Shown here one piece after another: positions 28,619-36,679 of a stretch of 64,000 bases of DNA. The number at the start of each line of letters is the position of its first letter. Position 1 is the stretch's first letter. The translations under genes and the position numbers were made by a program. A model generated the notes under the pieces. That model ran no database searches. It worked only from the letters and a program-made list of their open reading frames with translations, and was not told the origin of the DNA. The stretch is from Arthrobacter sp. ov118. GTDB lineage: Bacteria > Actinomycetota > Actinomycetes > Actinomycetales > Micrococcaceae. The stretch spans positions 124,001-188,000 of the forward strand of contig NZ_FPAY01000001.1 of assembly GCF_900116495.1 (NCBI RefSeq). Direction: 5' to 3'.

Positions 28619-29554
28619 ATGAAAAGCAAAGCCTTGAAGTGGCTGACAACCGTTCCGGTGGCCATCGCCATGGCGGTCTCCCTTGCAGCGTGCGGCGGCG
28701 GGTCGGCGCAGACCACGGCGTCAACGACCGATGCCCTCCAGGGCAGCGATCAGAAATCCCTGGACAAGTACACGACCAAGGACGTCACTCCCCTGGACAA
28801 GATTGACAAGTCCAAGCTTGGCCTGATCAGCGAGGGAACCCTGACTGTGGGAACCCTCTCGGACGCCCCGCCGAACATCTACATCGACAAGTCCGGCAAA
28901 TTCACCGGCTACGACAACGAACTCCTGCGCGCCATTGCGGACAAGCTGGGCCTCAAGGTGGAGTTCAAGGCGACCGGCTTCGCCTCGCTGCTCGCCCAGG
29001 TCCAGAACAAGCAGTTCGACCTCGGTTCCTCCTCGATTTCCACCACTGACGCGCGCCGCAAGACCGTGGGCTTCACCAACGGTTACGACTTCGGCTACAT
29101 GGCCGTGGTCGCCAAGAAGGACTCCAACATCAAGGGCTTCAAGGACCTGACCAAGGACACCCGCATCGCCGTGGTCCAGGGCACGGTGCAGGATGACTAC
29201 GTCACCAACACCCTCCAGATCGAGCCCGTCCGCTTCGAGGACTACAACACCGCCTACGCCAACTTGAAGAACGGCCAGGTCGACGCCTGGGTGGCTCCGT
29301 CCCAGCAGGCCACCGGCCAGGTCAAGGAAGGCGACGGCACGGTCATCGCCGAGTCGGTGGTGAACACCCAGAACTTCACCGCGTACGCCGTGAACAAGGA
29401 AAACCAGCCGCTGATCGACGCGCTGAACTCCGGCCTCGACGCCGTGATTGCCGACGGCACCTGGTCCAAGCTGACCAAGGAATGGTACCCGGACCGCGAG
29501 ACCCCGGCCACATGGTCCCCGGGTTCCAAGGCTGTCACCGTTCCGAAGTCCTAG
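28619..29554 (+). CDS. Polar amino acid ABC transporter substrate-binding lipoprotein
   Basis: A 311-residue periplasmic-binding protein (SBP family 3). The signal sequence ends in the lipobox LAAC with Cys25 as lipid anchor, followed by a disordered linker. The binding fold shows GTLTVGTLSDAPPNIYID, GYDNELLRAIADKLGLKVEF and the FDLGSSSISTTDARRKTVGF ligand-site region. A GTG one codon earlier is an equally possible start. It begins a three-gene importer operon; the substrate is probably a polar amino acid but cannot be told from sequence. Confidence 0.92.
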   Translation: MKSKALKWLTTVPVAIAMAVSLAACGGGSAQTTASTTDALQGSDQKSLDKYTTKDVTPLDKIDKSKLGLISEGTLTVGTLSDAPPNIYIDKSGKFTGYDNELLRAIADKLGLKVEFKATGFASLLAQVQNKQFDLGSSSISTTDARRKTVGFTNGYDFGYMAVVAKKDSNIKGFKDLTKDTRIAVVQGTVQDDYVTNTLQIEPVRFEDYNTAYANLKNGQVDAWVAPSQQATGQVKEGDGTVIAESVVNTQNFTAYAVNKENQPLIDALNSGLDAVIADGTWSKLTKEWYPDRETPATWSPGSKAVTVPKS

Positions 29555-29557
29555 TCC

Positions 29558-30322
29558 ATGGATGCACTCGATCAACTCGTAAAGACCTTCTTTGACTGGG
29601 AGGCGATGGCAGCCGTCCTACCGAAAATGATTACGGTCGGCCTGCCCAACACCCTGATTTTGGCGGTTTCCGCGGGCGTGCTCGGGTGCATCCTGGGCAT
29701 GGTCCTGGCCGTCATGGGCACGTCCCGCTTGACGCCGCTACGTTGGCTCTCCCGGATTTACACGGATATCTTCCGCGGCGTCCCGGCTATTGTGATCATC
29801 CTCCTCATCGGCCTCGGTCTAGGACCCGTGGTCCGGGTAACGACCGGATCCACGAACCCGTTCCCGCTCGCCATCTTCGCCCTGACGCTCATGGCAGCGG
29901 CCTATATCGGGGAGATCTTCCGCTCAGGCATCCAGAGCGTGGAGAAGGGCCAGTTGGAGGCGTCCCGTGCCCTGGGTTTCAGCTATGGGTCCTCCATGCG
30001 CCTCGTGGTGATTCCGCAGGGCATCCGCCGGGTGCTCCCGGCCCTGGTCAACCAGTTCATCGCGCTGATCAAGGACTCGTCCCTGATCTATCTGCTGGGC
30101 CTGATCGCCAGCCAGCGCGAGATCTTCCGCATCGGTAACGACGCTGCGGCCAACACGGGGAACCTTTCGCCGCTGGTTGCCGCGGCGTTCATGTACCTGC
30201 TGCTGACCGTTCCGCTCACGCACTTGGTCAACTACATCGACAACCGCCTGCGCACCGGCCGTCCGGAGAAACGGCAGCCGGACGACGCCGCAGCCCTGAT
30301 CGGGAAGGGGGCACAGCAATGA
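29558..30322 (+). CDS. Polar amino acid ABC transporter permease
   Basis: A 254-residue HisM/GlnP-type permease with about five transmembrane helices (LPNTLILAVSAGVLGCILGM near the N-terminus). The cytoplasmic EAA loop reads EASRALGFSYGSSMRLVVIP and contacts the ATPase. The gene starts 3 bp after the binding-protein gene and overlaps the ATPase start by 4 bp (ATGA), showing tight coupling. Confidence 0.93.
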   Translation: MDALDQLVKTFFDWEAMAAVLPKMITVGLPNTLILAVSAGVLGCILGMVLAVMGTSRLTPLRWLSRIYTDIFRGVPAIVIILLIGLGLGPVVRVTTGSTNPFPLAIFALTLMAAAYIGEIFRSGIQSVEKGQLEASRALGFSYGSSMRLVVIPQGIRRVLPALVNQFIALIKDSSLIYLLGLIASQREIFRIGNDAAANTGNLSPLVAAAFMYLLLTVPLTHLVNYIDNRLRTGRPEKRQPDDAAALIGKGAQQ

Positions 30323-31056
30323 GCGAATTTGCCGCCGGCTCGCTGACCGGCAAGAACCTGCACCTGTCCTTCGGCTCCAACCATGTCCTGCGCGGCATCG
30401 ACCTGCACGTCGAGCAGGGCACCACCGCCTCGGTGATCGGCCCCTCCGGCTCCGGGAAGTCCACCCTGCTGCGGGTCATGAACCGCCTGATTGAACCGGA
30501 CCAGGGCGACATCCTGCTCGACGGCCGTTCGGTGCTGAAGGACAACCCGGATGAGCTGCGCCAGCGGATCGGCATGGTGTTCCAGCAGTTCAACCTGTTC
30601 CCGCACAAGACGGTGGCAGAGAACGTCTCGCTCGCGCTGCGGAAGCTGCGCAAGCTGCCGGCCGAGCAGGCCCGGGCCGAAGCGCTCGAGCAGCTCGACC
30701 TCGTGGGACTCAGGCACAAGGCCGACGCACGTCCGGCAAACCTCTCCGGGGGCCAGCAGCAGCGCGTCGCCATTGCCCGGGCGCTGGCCATGAAGCCGGA
30801 GGTGATGTTCTTCGACGAGGCCACCTCCGCCCTCGACCCGGAGCTCGTCAAGGGCGTGCTGGCACTGATGACCGACCTCGCCAGGGACGGCATGACCATG
30901 GTGGTGGTGACCCACGAGATGGGCTTCTCCCGCAACGTCTCGGACACCGTCACGTTCATGGACGGCGGCGTCGTCGTGGAATCCGGTCCGCCGGAACAGA
31001 TCTTCACCGACCCGCAGACCGAACGGCTTCAGGGCTTCCTCTCGGACGTTCTCTAG
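30319..31056 (+). CDS. Polar amino acid ABC transporter ATP-binding protein
   Basis: A 245-residue ATPase with Walker A GPSGSGKST (about 44-52), Q-loop FQQFNLFPH, signature LSGGQQQRVAIARAL, Walker B MFFDEATSALDPE and the switch His in VVVTHEMGF. It powers the importer encoded by the two preceding genes. The operon ends at a strong terminator 22 bp downstream. Confidence 0.94.
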   Translation: MSEFAAGSLTGKNLHLSFGSNHVLRGIDLHVEQGTTASVIGPSGSGKSTLLRVMNRLIEPDQGDILLDGRSVLKDNPDELRQRIGMVFQQFNLFPHKTVAENVSLALRKLRKLPAEQARAEALEQLDLVGLRHKADARPANLSGGQQQRVAIARALAMKPEVMFFDEATSALDPELVKGVLALMTDLARDGMTMVVVTHEMGFSRNVSDTVTFMDGGVVVESGPPEQIFTDPQTERLQGFLSDVL

Positions 31057-31077
31057 TTCGCCGCCGCTGCGGCAGGA

Positions 31078-31123
31078 TTAACGACTGATGGCACCCGCCG
31101 CTGCGGGTGCCATCAGTCGTTAA
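31078..31123. terminator. Strong bidirectional terminator
   Basis: A perfect 21-bp stem (31078-31098 with 31103-31123) closes on a 4-nt loop between the convergent ABC ATPase gene and hemL. TTAA ends give short T runs on both strands. Confidence 0.9.
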
Positions 31124-31134
31124 CCGCCTGCAGG

Positions 31135-32466
31135 CTAGGGCTTCGCGGCCGCGGCCGCCTTCGCCGCGGCCGGCAGGGCATCGAAGATCCGGTTCATCGC
31201 GGCGTCGTCGTGCGCGGCGGAGAGGAACCAGGCCTCGAAGACCGACGGCGGAAGGTAAACCCCTGAGTCCAGCATCGAGTGGAAGAACGGGGCGTAGCGG
31301 AACACTTCCTGGCCCTGGGCGTCGTCGTAATTGTGCACGCCCCGGGCGCCTGTGCCGAAGGCCACGGAGAACAGGTTGCCGGCGCGCTGGATGGAATGGT
31401 CCACCCCGGCCGCATCGAGGGCAGAAGTCAGGGCCGCGGAGAGTTCCAGGGAGCGGGCGTCCACGAAGGAGTATACGTCGGGCGTGGCGTGGGTCAGGGT
31501 CGCGACGCCCGCGGCCATGGCCACCGGGTTACCGGACAGCGTGCCTGCCTGGTAAACCGGCCCCATGGGCGCGAGGTAGTCCATGACCTCGGCGCGGCCG
31601 CCGAGGGCCGCCGTCGGCATGCCGCCGCCGATCACCTTGCCGAACGTCAGGAGGTCCGGTGCCCACGGCTCGGCGGCATCGACCGCCCCGCCGGTCAGGC
31701 CCCAGTAGCCGGAGTAGCCGGTCCGGAAGCCGGTCAGGACCTCGTCGAGGATCAGCAGGGCGCCGTGCTCGCGGGTGATCCGGGCCAGGCCTGCGTTGAA
31801 GCCGTCGCCGGGGGTCACCACGCCCATGTTGGCGGGAGCGGCTTCGGTGATGACGGCGGCAATGCTGTCGCCGTGCTTGGCGAAGGCGGCTTCGACGGCG
31901 TCGAGATCGTTGTAGGGCAGCACGAGGGTCTCGGCAGCAGTCGCGGCGGTGACGCCGGCCGAGCCGGGCAGCGCAAGAGTCGCCAGGCCGGAGCCCGCGG
32001 CGGCGAGGAGTCCGTCGAGGTGGCCGTGATAGCAGCCGGCGAACTTGATGATGAGGTTCCGCCCGGTGAAGCCGCGGGCCAGCCGGACGGCCGTCATGGT
32101 CGCCTCGGTGCCGGTGGAGACCATCCGGACGCGTTCGGTGGCCGGGACGCGCTCCTTGACGATGGCGGCGAGGTTAGCCTCGTCCGGCGTGGAGGCGCCG
32201 AAGGACAGTCCGCGGTCGACGGCGGCATGCACGGCGGCGAGGACCGCCGGGTGGGCGTGTCCCAGCAGCGCCGGGCCCCAGGAGCAGACAAGGTCGACGT
32301 AGTCGGCGCCGTCGGCGTCGGTCAGGTAGGCACCCTTGGCGGACACCATGAACCGCGGCGTCCCGCCCACGGAGCCGAAGGCGCGGACGGGTGAGTTCAC
32401 GCCGCCCGGCATCAACTGGCGGGCGCGGTCAAAGAGTTCCTCGTTGCGAGGCATGCTGGAAGTCAT
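31135..32466 (-). CDS. hemL: Glutamate-1-semialdehyde 2,1-aminomutase
   Basis: A 443-residue PLP enzyme that converts glutamate-1-semialdehyde to 5-aminolevulinate, the second step of the C5 heme pathway begun by HemA. The PLP lysine lies in LLTFGKVIGGGMPTAALGG; the N-terminus SMPRNEELFDRARQLMPGGV and the GASTPDEANLA loop are typical. The start ATG 32466 has AGGAAT upstream. It is the last gene of the hem run, 29 bp after the LLM oxidoreductase. Confidence 0.95.
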   Translation of the reverse strand: MTSSMPRNEELFDRARQLMPGGVNSPVRAFGSVGGTPRFMVSAKGAYLTDADGADYVDLVCSWGPALLGHAHPAVLAAVHAAVDRGLSFGASTPDEANLAAIVKERVPATERVRMVSTGTEATMTAVRLARGFTGRNLIIKFAGCYHGHLDGLLAAAGSGLATLALPGSAGVTAATAAETLVLPYNDLDAVEAAFAKHGDSIAAVITEAAPANMGVVTPGDGFNAGLARITREHGALLILDEVLTGFRTGYSGYWGLTGGAVDAAEPWAPDLLTFGKVIGGGMPTAALGGRAEVMDYLAPMGPVYQAGTLSGNPVAMAAGVATLTHATPDVYSFVDARSLELSAALTSALDAAGVDHSIQRAGNLFSVAFGTGARGVHNYDDAQGQEVFRYAPFFHSMLDSGVYLPPSVFEAWFLSAAHDDAAMNRIFDALPAAAKAAAAAKP

Positions 32467-32495
32467 GATTCCTATTCTTTCAGTTCGCGGCCAGG

Positions 32496-33584
32496 TCAGT
32501 GCGCGGCCAGCAGCGCGGCCACGCGGGGCGCCACGTCGGTGCCGAAGAGTTCGATGGAGCGCATCATGGCCGCGTGCGGCAGGGTCCCGTTGCTGTATTT
32601 GAGATCAAAGCGGTCCACGCCCAGGTTCTTCTTGAGCAGGGCGATCTTCGCGGCGACGGTTTCCGGCGAGCCGACGTACAGGGCTCCCTCAGGCATGCAC
32701 ATCGCATCGAACTCGCCCCTGCTGGCCGGACCCCAGCCGCGTTCGGCCCCGATCCTGTTGCGCTGCTCGAGCCAGTGCGGGAAGAACTCCTCGCGTGCTT
32801 CCTCATCCGTGGCGGCAACGTGGCCGGGTGAATGCGTGGCCATCTGCTGCATCGGGTGCCCGTACTTGGCTATGGCCTCACGGTAGAGGTTGGCCAGCGG
32901 CGCGAAGGACCGCGGCTGGCCGCCGATGATCGCAAAGATGATCGGGTAGCCGTATTCGGCGCAGCGCAGCACCGATTCGGGGGTGCCGCCGACGCCGATC
33001 CAGGCCGGCAGCATGTGGTGTTCCAGCGGCGGATAGACGCTCAGGCCGTTGATGGCCGGCCGGGTGCGTCCCTCCCAGTGGACCGGTTTCTGGGCCCGGA
33101 CCTTGTCGAAGAGCTCGAGCTTTTCCTCGAAGAGGACCTCGTAGTCGGCCAGGTCGAGGCCGAACAGCGGGAAGGATTCGATGAAGGACCCGCGGCCCAG
33201 CATGACCTCGGCCCGACCGCCGGAGATGGCGTCCACGGTGGCGAAGCGCTGGAAGACCCGGATCGGGTCATCAGAGCTGAGGACCGTCACGGCGGAGCCG
33301 AGCCGGATGTTCTTGGTGCGGGCGGCCGCGGCGGCCAGGAAGACCTCCGGGGCGGAGACCGCGAAGTCGCGGCGGTGGTGCTCCCCCACTGCGAAGGCGT
33401 GCAGGCCGACCTCGTCCGCGAGTTCGGCCTGTTCCAGGAGCTGCCGCAGCACCTGGGCGTGCGGGACGGGGTGGCCGTCCGGGAAGACGCCGACGTCGCC
33501 GAAGGTGTTCAGGCCGAGGAGGATGCGGTCAGGCCCGACCGGTGCCGTGGGGGAAGAGCTTAGGGGCTCGGGGGCCGCGTTCAC
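32496..33584 (-). CDS. LLM-class flavin-dependent oxidoreductase embedded in the heme operon
   Basis: A 362-residue luciferase-like monooxygenase-fold protein: LGLNTFGDVG, FAVGEHHRRDFAVSAPEV, NIRLGSAVTVLSSDDPIRVF and RAEVMLGRGSFIESFPLFG are typical FMN/F420-fold blocks. The fold does not reveal cofactor or substrate. Its GTG start overlaps the hemB stop (GTGA), so it is translationally coupled to a heme gene. A link to tetrapyrrole or redox metabolism is inference only. Confidence 0.88.
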   Translation of the reverse strand: MNAAPEPLSSSPTAPVGPDRILLGLNTFGDVGVFPDGHPVPHAQVLRQLLEQAELADEVGLHAFAVGEHHRRDFAVSAPEVFLAAAAARTKNIRLGSAVTVLSSDDPIRVFQRFATVDAISGGRAEVMLGRGSFIESFPLFGLDLADYEVLFEEKLELFDKVRAQKPVHWEGRTRPAINGLSVYPPLEHHMLPAWIGVGGTPESVLRCAEYGYPIIFAIIGGQPRSFAPLANLYREAIAKYGHPMQQMATHSPGHVAATDEEAREEFFPHWLEQRNRIGAERGWGPASRGEFDAMCMPEGALYVGSPETVAAKIALLKKNLGVDRFDLKYSNGTLPHAAMMRSIELFGTDVAPRVAALLAAH

Positions 33585-34564
33585 CGGGATTCCTTCAGCC
33601 AGCCGGCGAGCTCGCTCGCCCAGTAGGTCAGCACCATGTTGGCGCCGGCGCGCTTGATGCCCAGGACGGACTCGGTGATGGCGGCCCGGCGGTCGATCCA
33701 GCCGTTCGCGGCGGCGGCCTCGATCATCGAGTACTCACCGGAAATCTGGTAGGCGGCCACGGGGACGGGGCTCATGGCGGCGACGTCGGCGAGGATGTCC
33801 AGGTAGCTCATCGCAGGCTTCACCATGACCATGTCTGCGCCTTCGGCCAGGTCCAGGTCCACCTCCAAGATCGCCTCCCGGCGGTTCGCGGCGTCCATCT
33901 GGTAGGTGCGGCGGTCGCCGGTCAGCTGCGAGTCGACGGCCTCGCGGAACGGGCCGTAGAACGCGGAGGCATATTTCGCGGCGTAGGCCACGATGGCGGT
34001 GTTGGCGTGCCCGGCGTCCTCGAGGGCCTGCCGGATCACGGCGACCTGGCCGTCCATCATGCCCGACGGGCCCAGGACGTGGGCGCCGGCCTCGGCCTGC
34101 GCGACCGCCATCTGGCCGTAGATCTCCAGGGTCGCATCGTTGTCGACGTAGCCGTTGGCGTCCAGGACGCCGCAGTGGCCGTGGTCGGTGAATTCGTCGA
34201 GGCAGACGTCGCTCATGACCACGAGTTCGTCGCCGACCTCGGCCCGGACGTCCCTGATGGCCCTGTTCAGCACACCGTCGGGGTCCAGAGAGGCGGAGCC
34301 GCGCGCATCACGGACGGCGGGGATGCCGAACAGCATGATGGCGCCAACGCCGAGCTGCACGGCCTCGGCTGCGGCACGCTTGAGCGAATCGGTTGTGTGC
34401 TGCTGCACGCCGGGCATCGAGGCAATCGGGTTGGGCTCGGTGAGGCCTTCACGGATGAAGGCCGGAAGGATCAGCTCAGCGGCGGAGAGCCGGTGTTCAG
34501 CGGTGAGCCGCCGCATGGCGGGGGTGGTGCGGAGTCGGCGGGGCCGGTGGGTCGGAAAGCTCAT
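33581..34564 (-). CDS. hemB: Porphobilinogen synthase (ALA dehydratase)
   Basis: A 327-residue enzyme that condenses two 5-aminolevulinates to porphobilinogen. The Schiff-base lysines are Lys197 (AYAAKYASAFYGPF) and Lys249 (MVMVKPAMSYLDI). The metal region reads DVCLDEFTDHGHCG, keeping Cys121 and Cys131 but with Asp at the middle cysteine position. Length is normal. The ATG overlaps the hemD stop (ATGA). Confidence 0.95.
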   Translation of the reverse strand: MSFPTHRPRRLRTTPAMRRLTAEHRLSAAELILPAFIREGLTEPNPIASMPGVQQHTTDSLKRAAAEAVQLGVGAIMLFGIPAVRDARGSASLDPDGVLNRAIRDVRAEVGDELVVMSDVCLDEFTDHGHCGVLDANGYVDNDATLEIYGQMAVAQAEAGAHVLGPSGMMDGQVAVIRQALEDAGHANTAIVAYAAKYASAFYGPFREAVDSQLTGDRRTYQMDAANRREAILEVDLDLAEGADMVMVKPAMSYLDILADVAAMSPVPVAAYQISGEYSMIEAAAANGWIDRRAAITESVLGIKRAGANMVLTYWASELAGWLKESR

Positions 34565-35661
34565 ATGTTGTCCTTCGCTGGATGCTCTGCTGATACCGGA
34601 TCAGCCGGTAACCGGTCTTCGGGGAAATGTTCTACGGGTGCATGGCCGGACGCCAGCCCGGCGGGCGAACTTCCCCGGGTTGACGGAGGCGGCGGCTGCG
34701 GCGATTGGGAGCGGACGACGGCGGCGACGAGGCCTGAGGCGGTCGGGGCTTCGGCGACGGCGGCGACCGCGAGTCCAAGCGTGGCGGCCGCCCCCGCCGT
34801 TGAACGCCCGATCGCCACGAAGCGGCAGTCACCAAGCGGGGCGAGCTCCGTGTGGATGCGCCGCGCGGCACTCGGGGATGCGGCGACGACGGCGTGGAGC
34901 CGTCCGGCCTCGATCTGCCGTTTTGCTTCCGCGGTTGTCAGAACTTCGGCCGGAGGCGCGGCGTCGGCCTTTTCCAGCGGGGGCCGGTATGCCGGAAGGC
35001 TGAGAGCCGGATCCGCCGGATAATCCACGGTCCGGTAGGCGATGACGGCCTGCACCGACGCACCGAGGGCCTCCAGGCCGCGGCGGAGCCGGGAATCGGC
35101 GATGTCCGCCTGCGGCAGCAGAACACTGTAGCGGCCTTCGGGCCAGACACCGAGGAGCCCGGTCCCGGACTGCAGCGCCGTGGGCGCGAGGTCCACGCTC
35201 ACACCCCGGGACTGGAGGACGTGTCGGGTGGCCGGGCCGATCGTGGCCACCTGGACATGGCCGGGCAGCCATGCGCCCAGCGTGGAGCCCCGCTCCGCGG
35301 CCATCGCCTCGAGCACCTGGACGGTGGTCACACTACTGATCACGAGCCAGTCGTAGGCCCCGGCGCCGAGGGCATCGAAGGCGACGTCCAGGGAGTGTTG
35401 GTCCGGTGCCACTTCGAAGTCGATCAGCGGCAAGAGCACGGGCTCGGCCCCCACCCGGCGCAGGGCAGCGACGAGGTCGCCGGCACGGTCCGGGCTGCGG
35501 GCAATCAGGATCCGGGCGCCCCGCAGGGCACCCGCGATGTGGTCGTCCGGCCCGCCGCCGGCTTGGTTGCGGGCAATGTCCCGCGCCGAGGCACTGTCCC
35601 GCCCCATGACATCGTCACGTCCCATGACATCGTCACGTCCCATGACATCGTCACGTCCCAT
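34561..35661 (-). CDS. hemD: Uroporphyrinogen-III synthase with repeat-coded N-terminus
   Basis: A 366-residue protein if the first ATG is used. The HemD domain spans about 45-315 (ARILIARSPDRAGDLVAALR, YDWLVISSVTTVQVL, ATIGPATRHVLQSRGV, FVAIGRSTAGAAATLG) and closes hydroxymethylbilane into uroporphyrinogen III. A Pro/Ser/Glu-rich tail of about 50 residues follows. The N-terminus consists of three MGRDDV units coded by an exact 18-bp repeat, then MGRD. Any of four ATGs (35661, 35643, 35625, 35607) could start translation; GGGAC lies ahead of the inner three. It is 19 bp after hemC. Confidence 0.88.
   Translation of the reverse strand: MGRDDVMGRDDVMGRDDVMGRDSASARDIARNQAGGGPDDHIAGALRGARILIARSPDRAGDLVAALRRVGAEPVLLPLIDFEVAPDQHSLDVAFDALGAGAYDWLVISSVTTVQVLEAMAAERGSTLGAWLPGHVQVATIGPATRHVLQSRGVSVDLAPTALQSGTGLLGVWPEGRYSVLLPQADIADSRLRRGLEALGASVQAVIAYRTVDYPADPALSLPAYRPPLEKADAAPPAEVLTTAEAKRQIEAGRLHAVVAASPSAARRIHTELAPLGDCRFVAIGRSTAGAAATLGLAVAAVAEAPTASGLVAAVVRSQSPQPPPPSTRGSSPAGLASGHAPVEHFPEDRLPADPVSAEHPAKDNI
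35605..35658 (-). repeat. Three exact 18-bp tandem repeats carrying start codons of hemD
   Basis: Units at 35605-35622, 35623-35640 and 35641-35658 are identical; a fourth ATG at 35659-35661 precedes them in the reading direction. On the coding strand each unit reads GGACGTGACGATGTCATG, so each supplies an in-frame ATG and a purine-rich GGGAC element for the next. Confidence 0.95.
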
Positions 35662-35680
35662 GATGCGCTGGATCCCGGGT

Positions 35681-36679
35681 TCAGGAAGCGGTCAGGTCCG
35701 CGATGTCCGCGGCGCCTTGGGCCAGCAGGACCTCGGCCAGCTCGATTCCCAGCAGGGTCGCCCCGACCTCGGTGAGGCCGTCGGTCGCCTTCCGTTCCCG
35801 GACGCTTGCTGTGCCGTCCACGGCGCAGACCACGGCTTCGAGGTGCAGCATGCTTCCCTTGCGGTAGGCGTAGGCGCCCACCGGGGCGGCGCAGCCGGCC
35901 TCGAGGCGGGCCAGGAGGGCCCGTTCTGCGGTGACGGCGAGCCGGGTATCGGGGTCGTCGAGGGCTGCGAGGGCCTGGGCGAGGACGCCCTCGGACCCTT
36001 CGGTGGACCCTGCTTTGCGCGGCGCGTCGGCCGTACGGCATTCGATCGCCAGGGACCCCTGCCCCGCAGCGGGCAGCATGATGTCCGTCTCGAGGTACTC
36101 GCTGACCGCGTCGAGCCGGCCGATCCGGTGCAGGCCGGCGGCGGCGAGGACAACGGCGTCGAGATCGCAGGATTTGCCGTCCACGACGGCGTCGGTCGGG
36201 TTGCCGGGCAGTCCGGGGACCCGTCCGAGCCGGGTGTCGACGTTGCCGCGGATATCCCGGATTTTTAGGTCGGGCCGGGCGGCGCGCAGCTGGGCCGCGC
36301 GGCGCGGGGAACCGGTGCCGACAGTGGCCCCCGCGGGAAGGTCCGCGAGTTTCAGGCCGTCCCGGGCGCAGAGGACGTCGCGGACGTCGACGCGCTTGGG
36401 CGTCGCGGCGAGGGTCAACCCGAGAGCCGGTCCGGTGGGCAGGTCCTTGAGCGAATGCACCGCCACATCACACACGTCCCGGAGCAGGGCGTCGCGCAGC
36501 GCCGCCACGAACACTCCCGTGCCGCCCATTTGGGACAGCGAGCCGGTGAGGACGTCGCCGTCGGTCCGGATGTGGACGAGCTCCACGGCGAAGCCACCGA
36601 GGGCGGCCAGCTGGTCCGCGGCCTGCTGGGTCTGGGTGAGGGCCAGCGTGCTGGCGCGGGTTCCGATCCGGACGGTCAC
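35681..36679 (-). CDS. hemC: Hydroxymethylbilane synthase (porphobilinogen deaminase)
   Basis: A 332-residue enzyme that joins four porphobilinogens into hydroxymethylbilane. The family N-terminus TVRIGTRASTLALTQTQQAA, the catalytic region HSLKDLPTGP and the dipyrromethane cofactor cysteine in LEAGCAAPVGAYA are present. The start is GTG 36679, which overlaps the cpfC stop (GTGA); longer in-frame sequence upstream lies inside cpfC and is not HemC-like. Confidence 0.95.
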   Translation of the reverse strand: MTVRIGTRASTLALTQTQQAADQLAALGGFAVELVHIRTDGDVLTGSLSQMGGTGVFVAALRDALLRDVCDVAVHSLKDLPTGPALGLTLAATPKRVDVRDVLCARDGLKLADLPAGATVGTGSPRRAAQLRAARPDLKIRDIRGNVDTRLGRVPGLPGNPTDAVVDGKSCDLDAVVLAAAGLHRIGRLDAVSEYLETDIMLPAAGQGSLAIECRTADAPRKAGSTEGSEGVLAQALAALDDPDTRLAVTAERALLARLEAGCAAPVGAYAYRKGSMLHLEAVVCAVDGTASVRERKATDGLTEVGATLLGIELAEVLLAQGAADIADLTAS

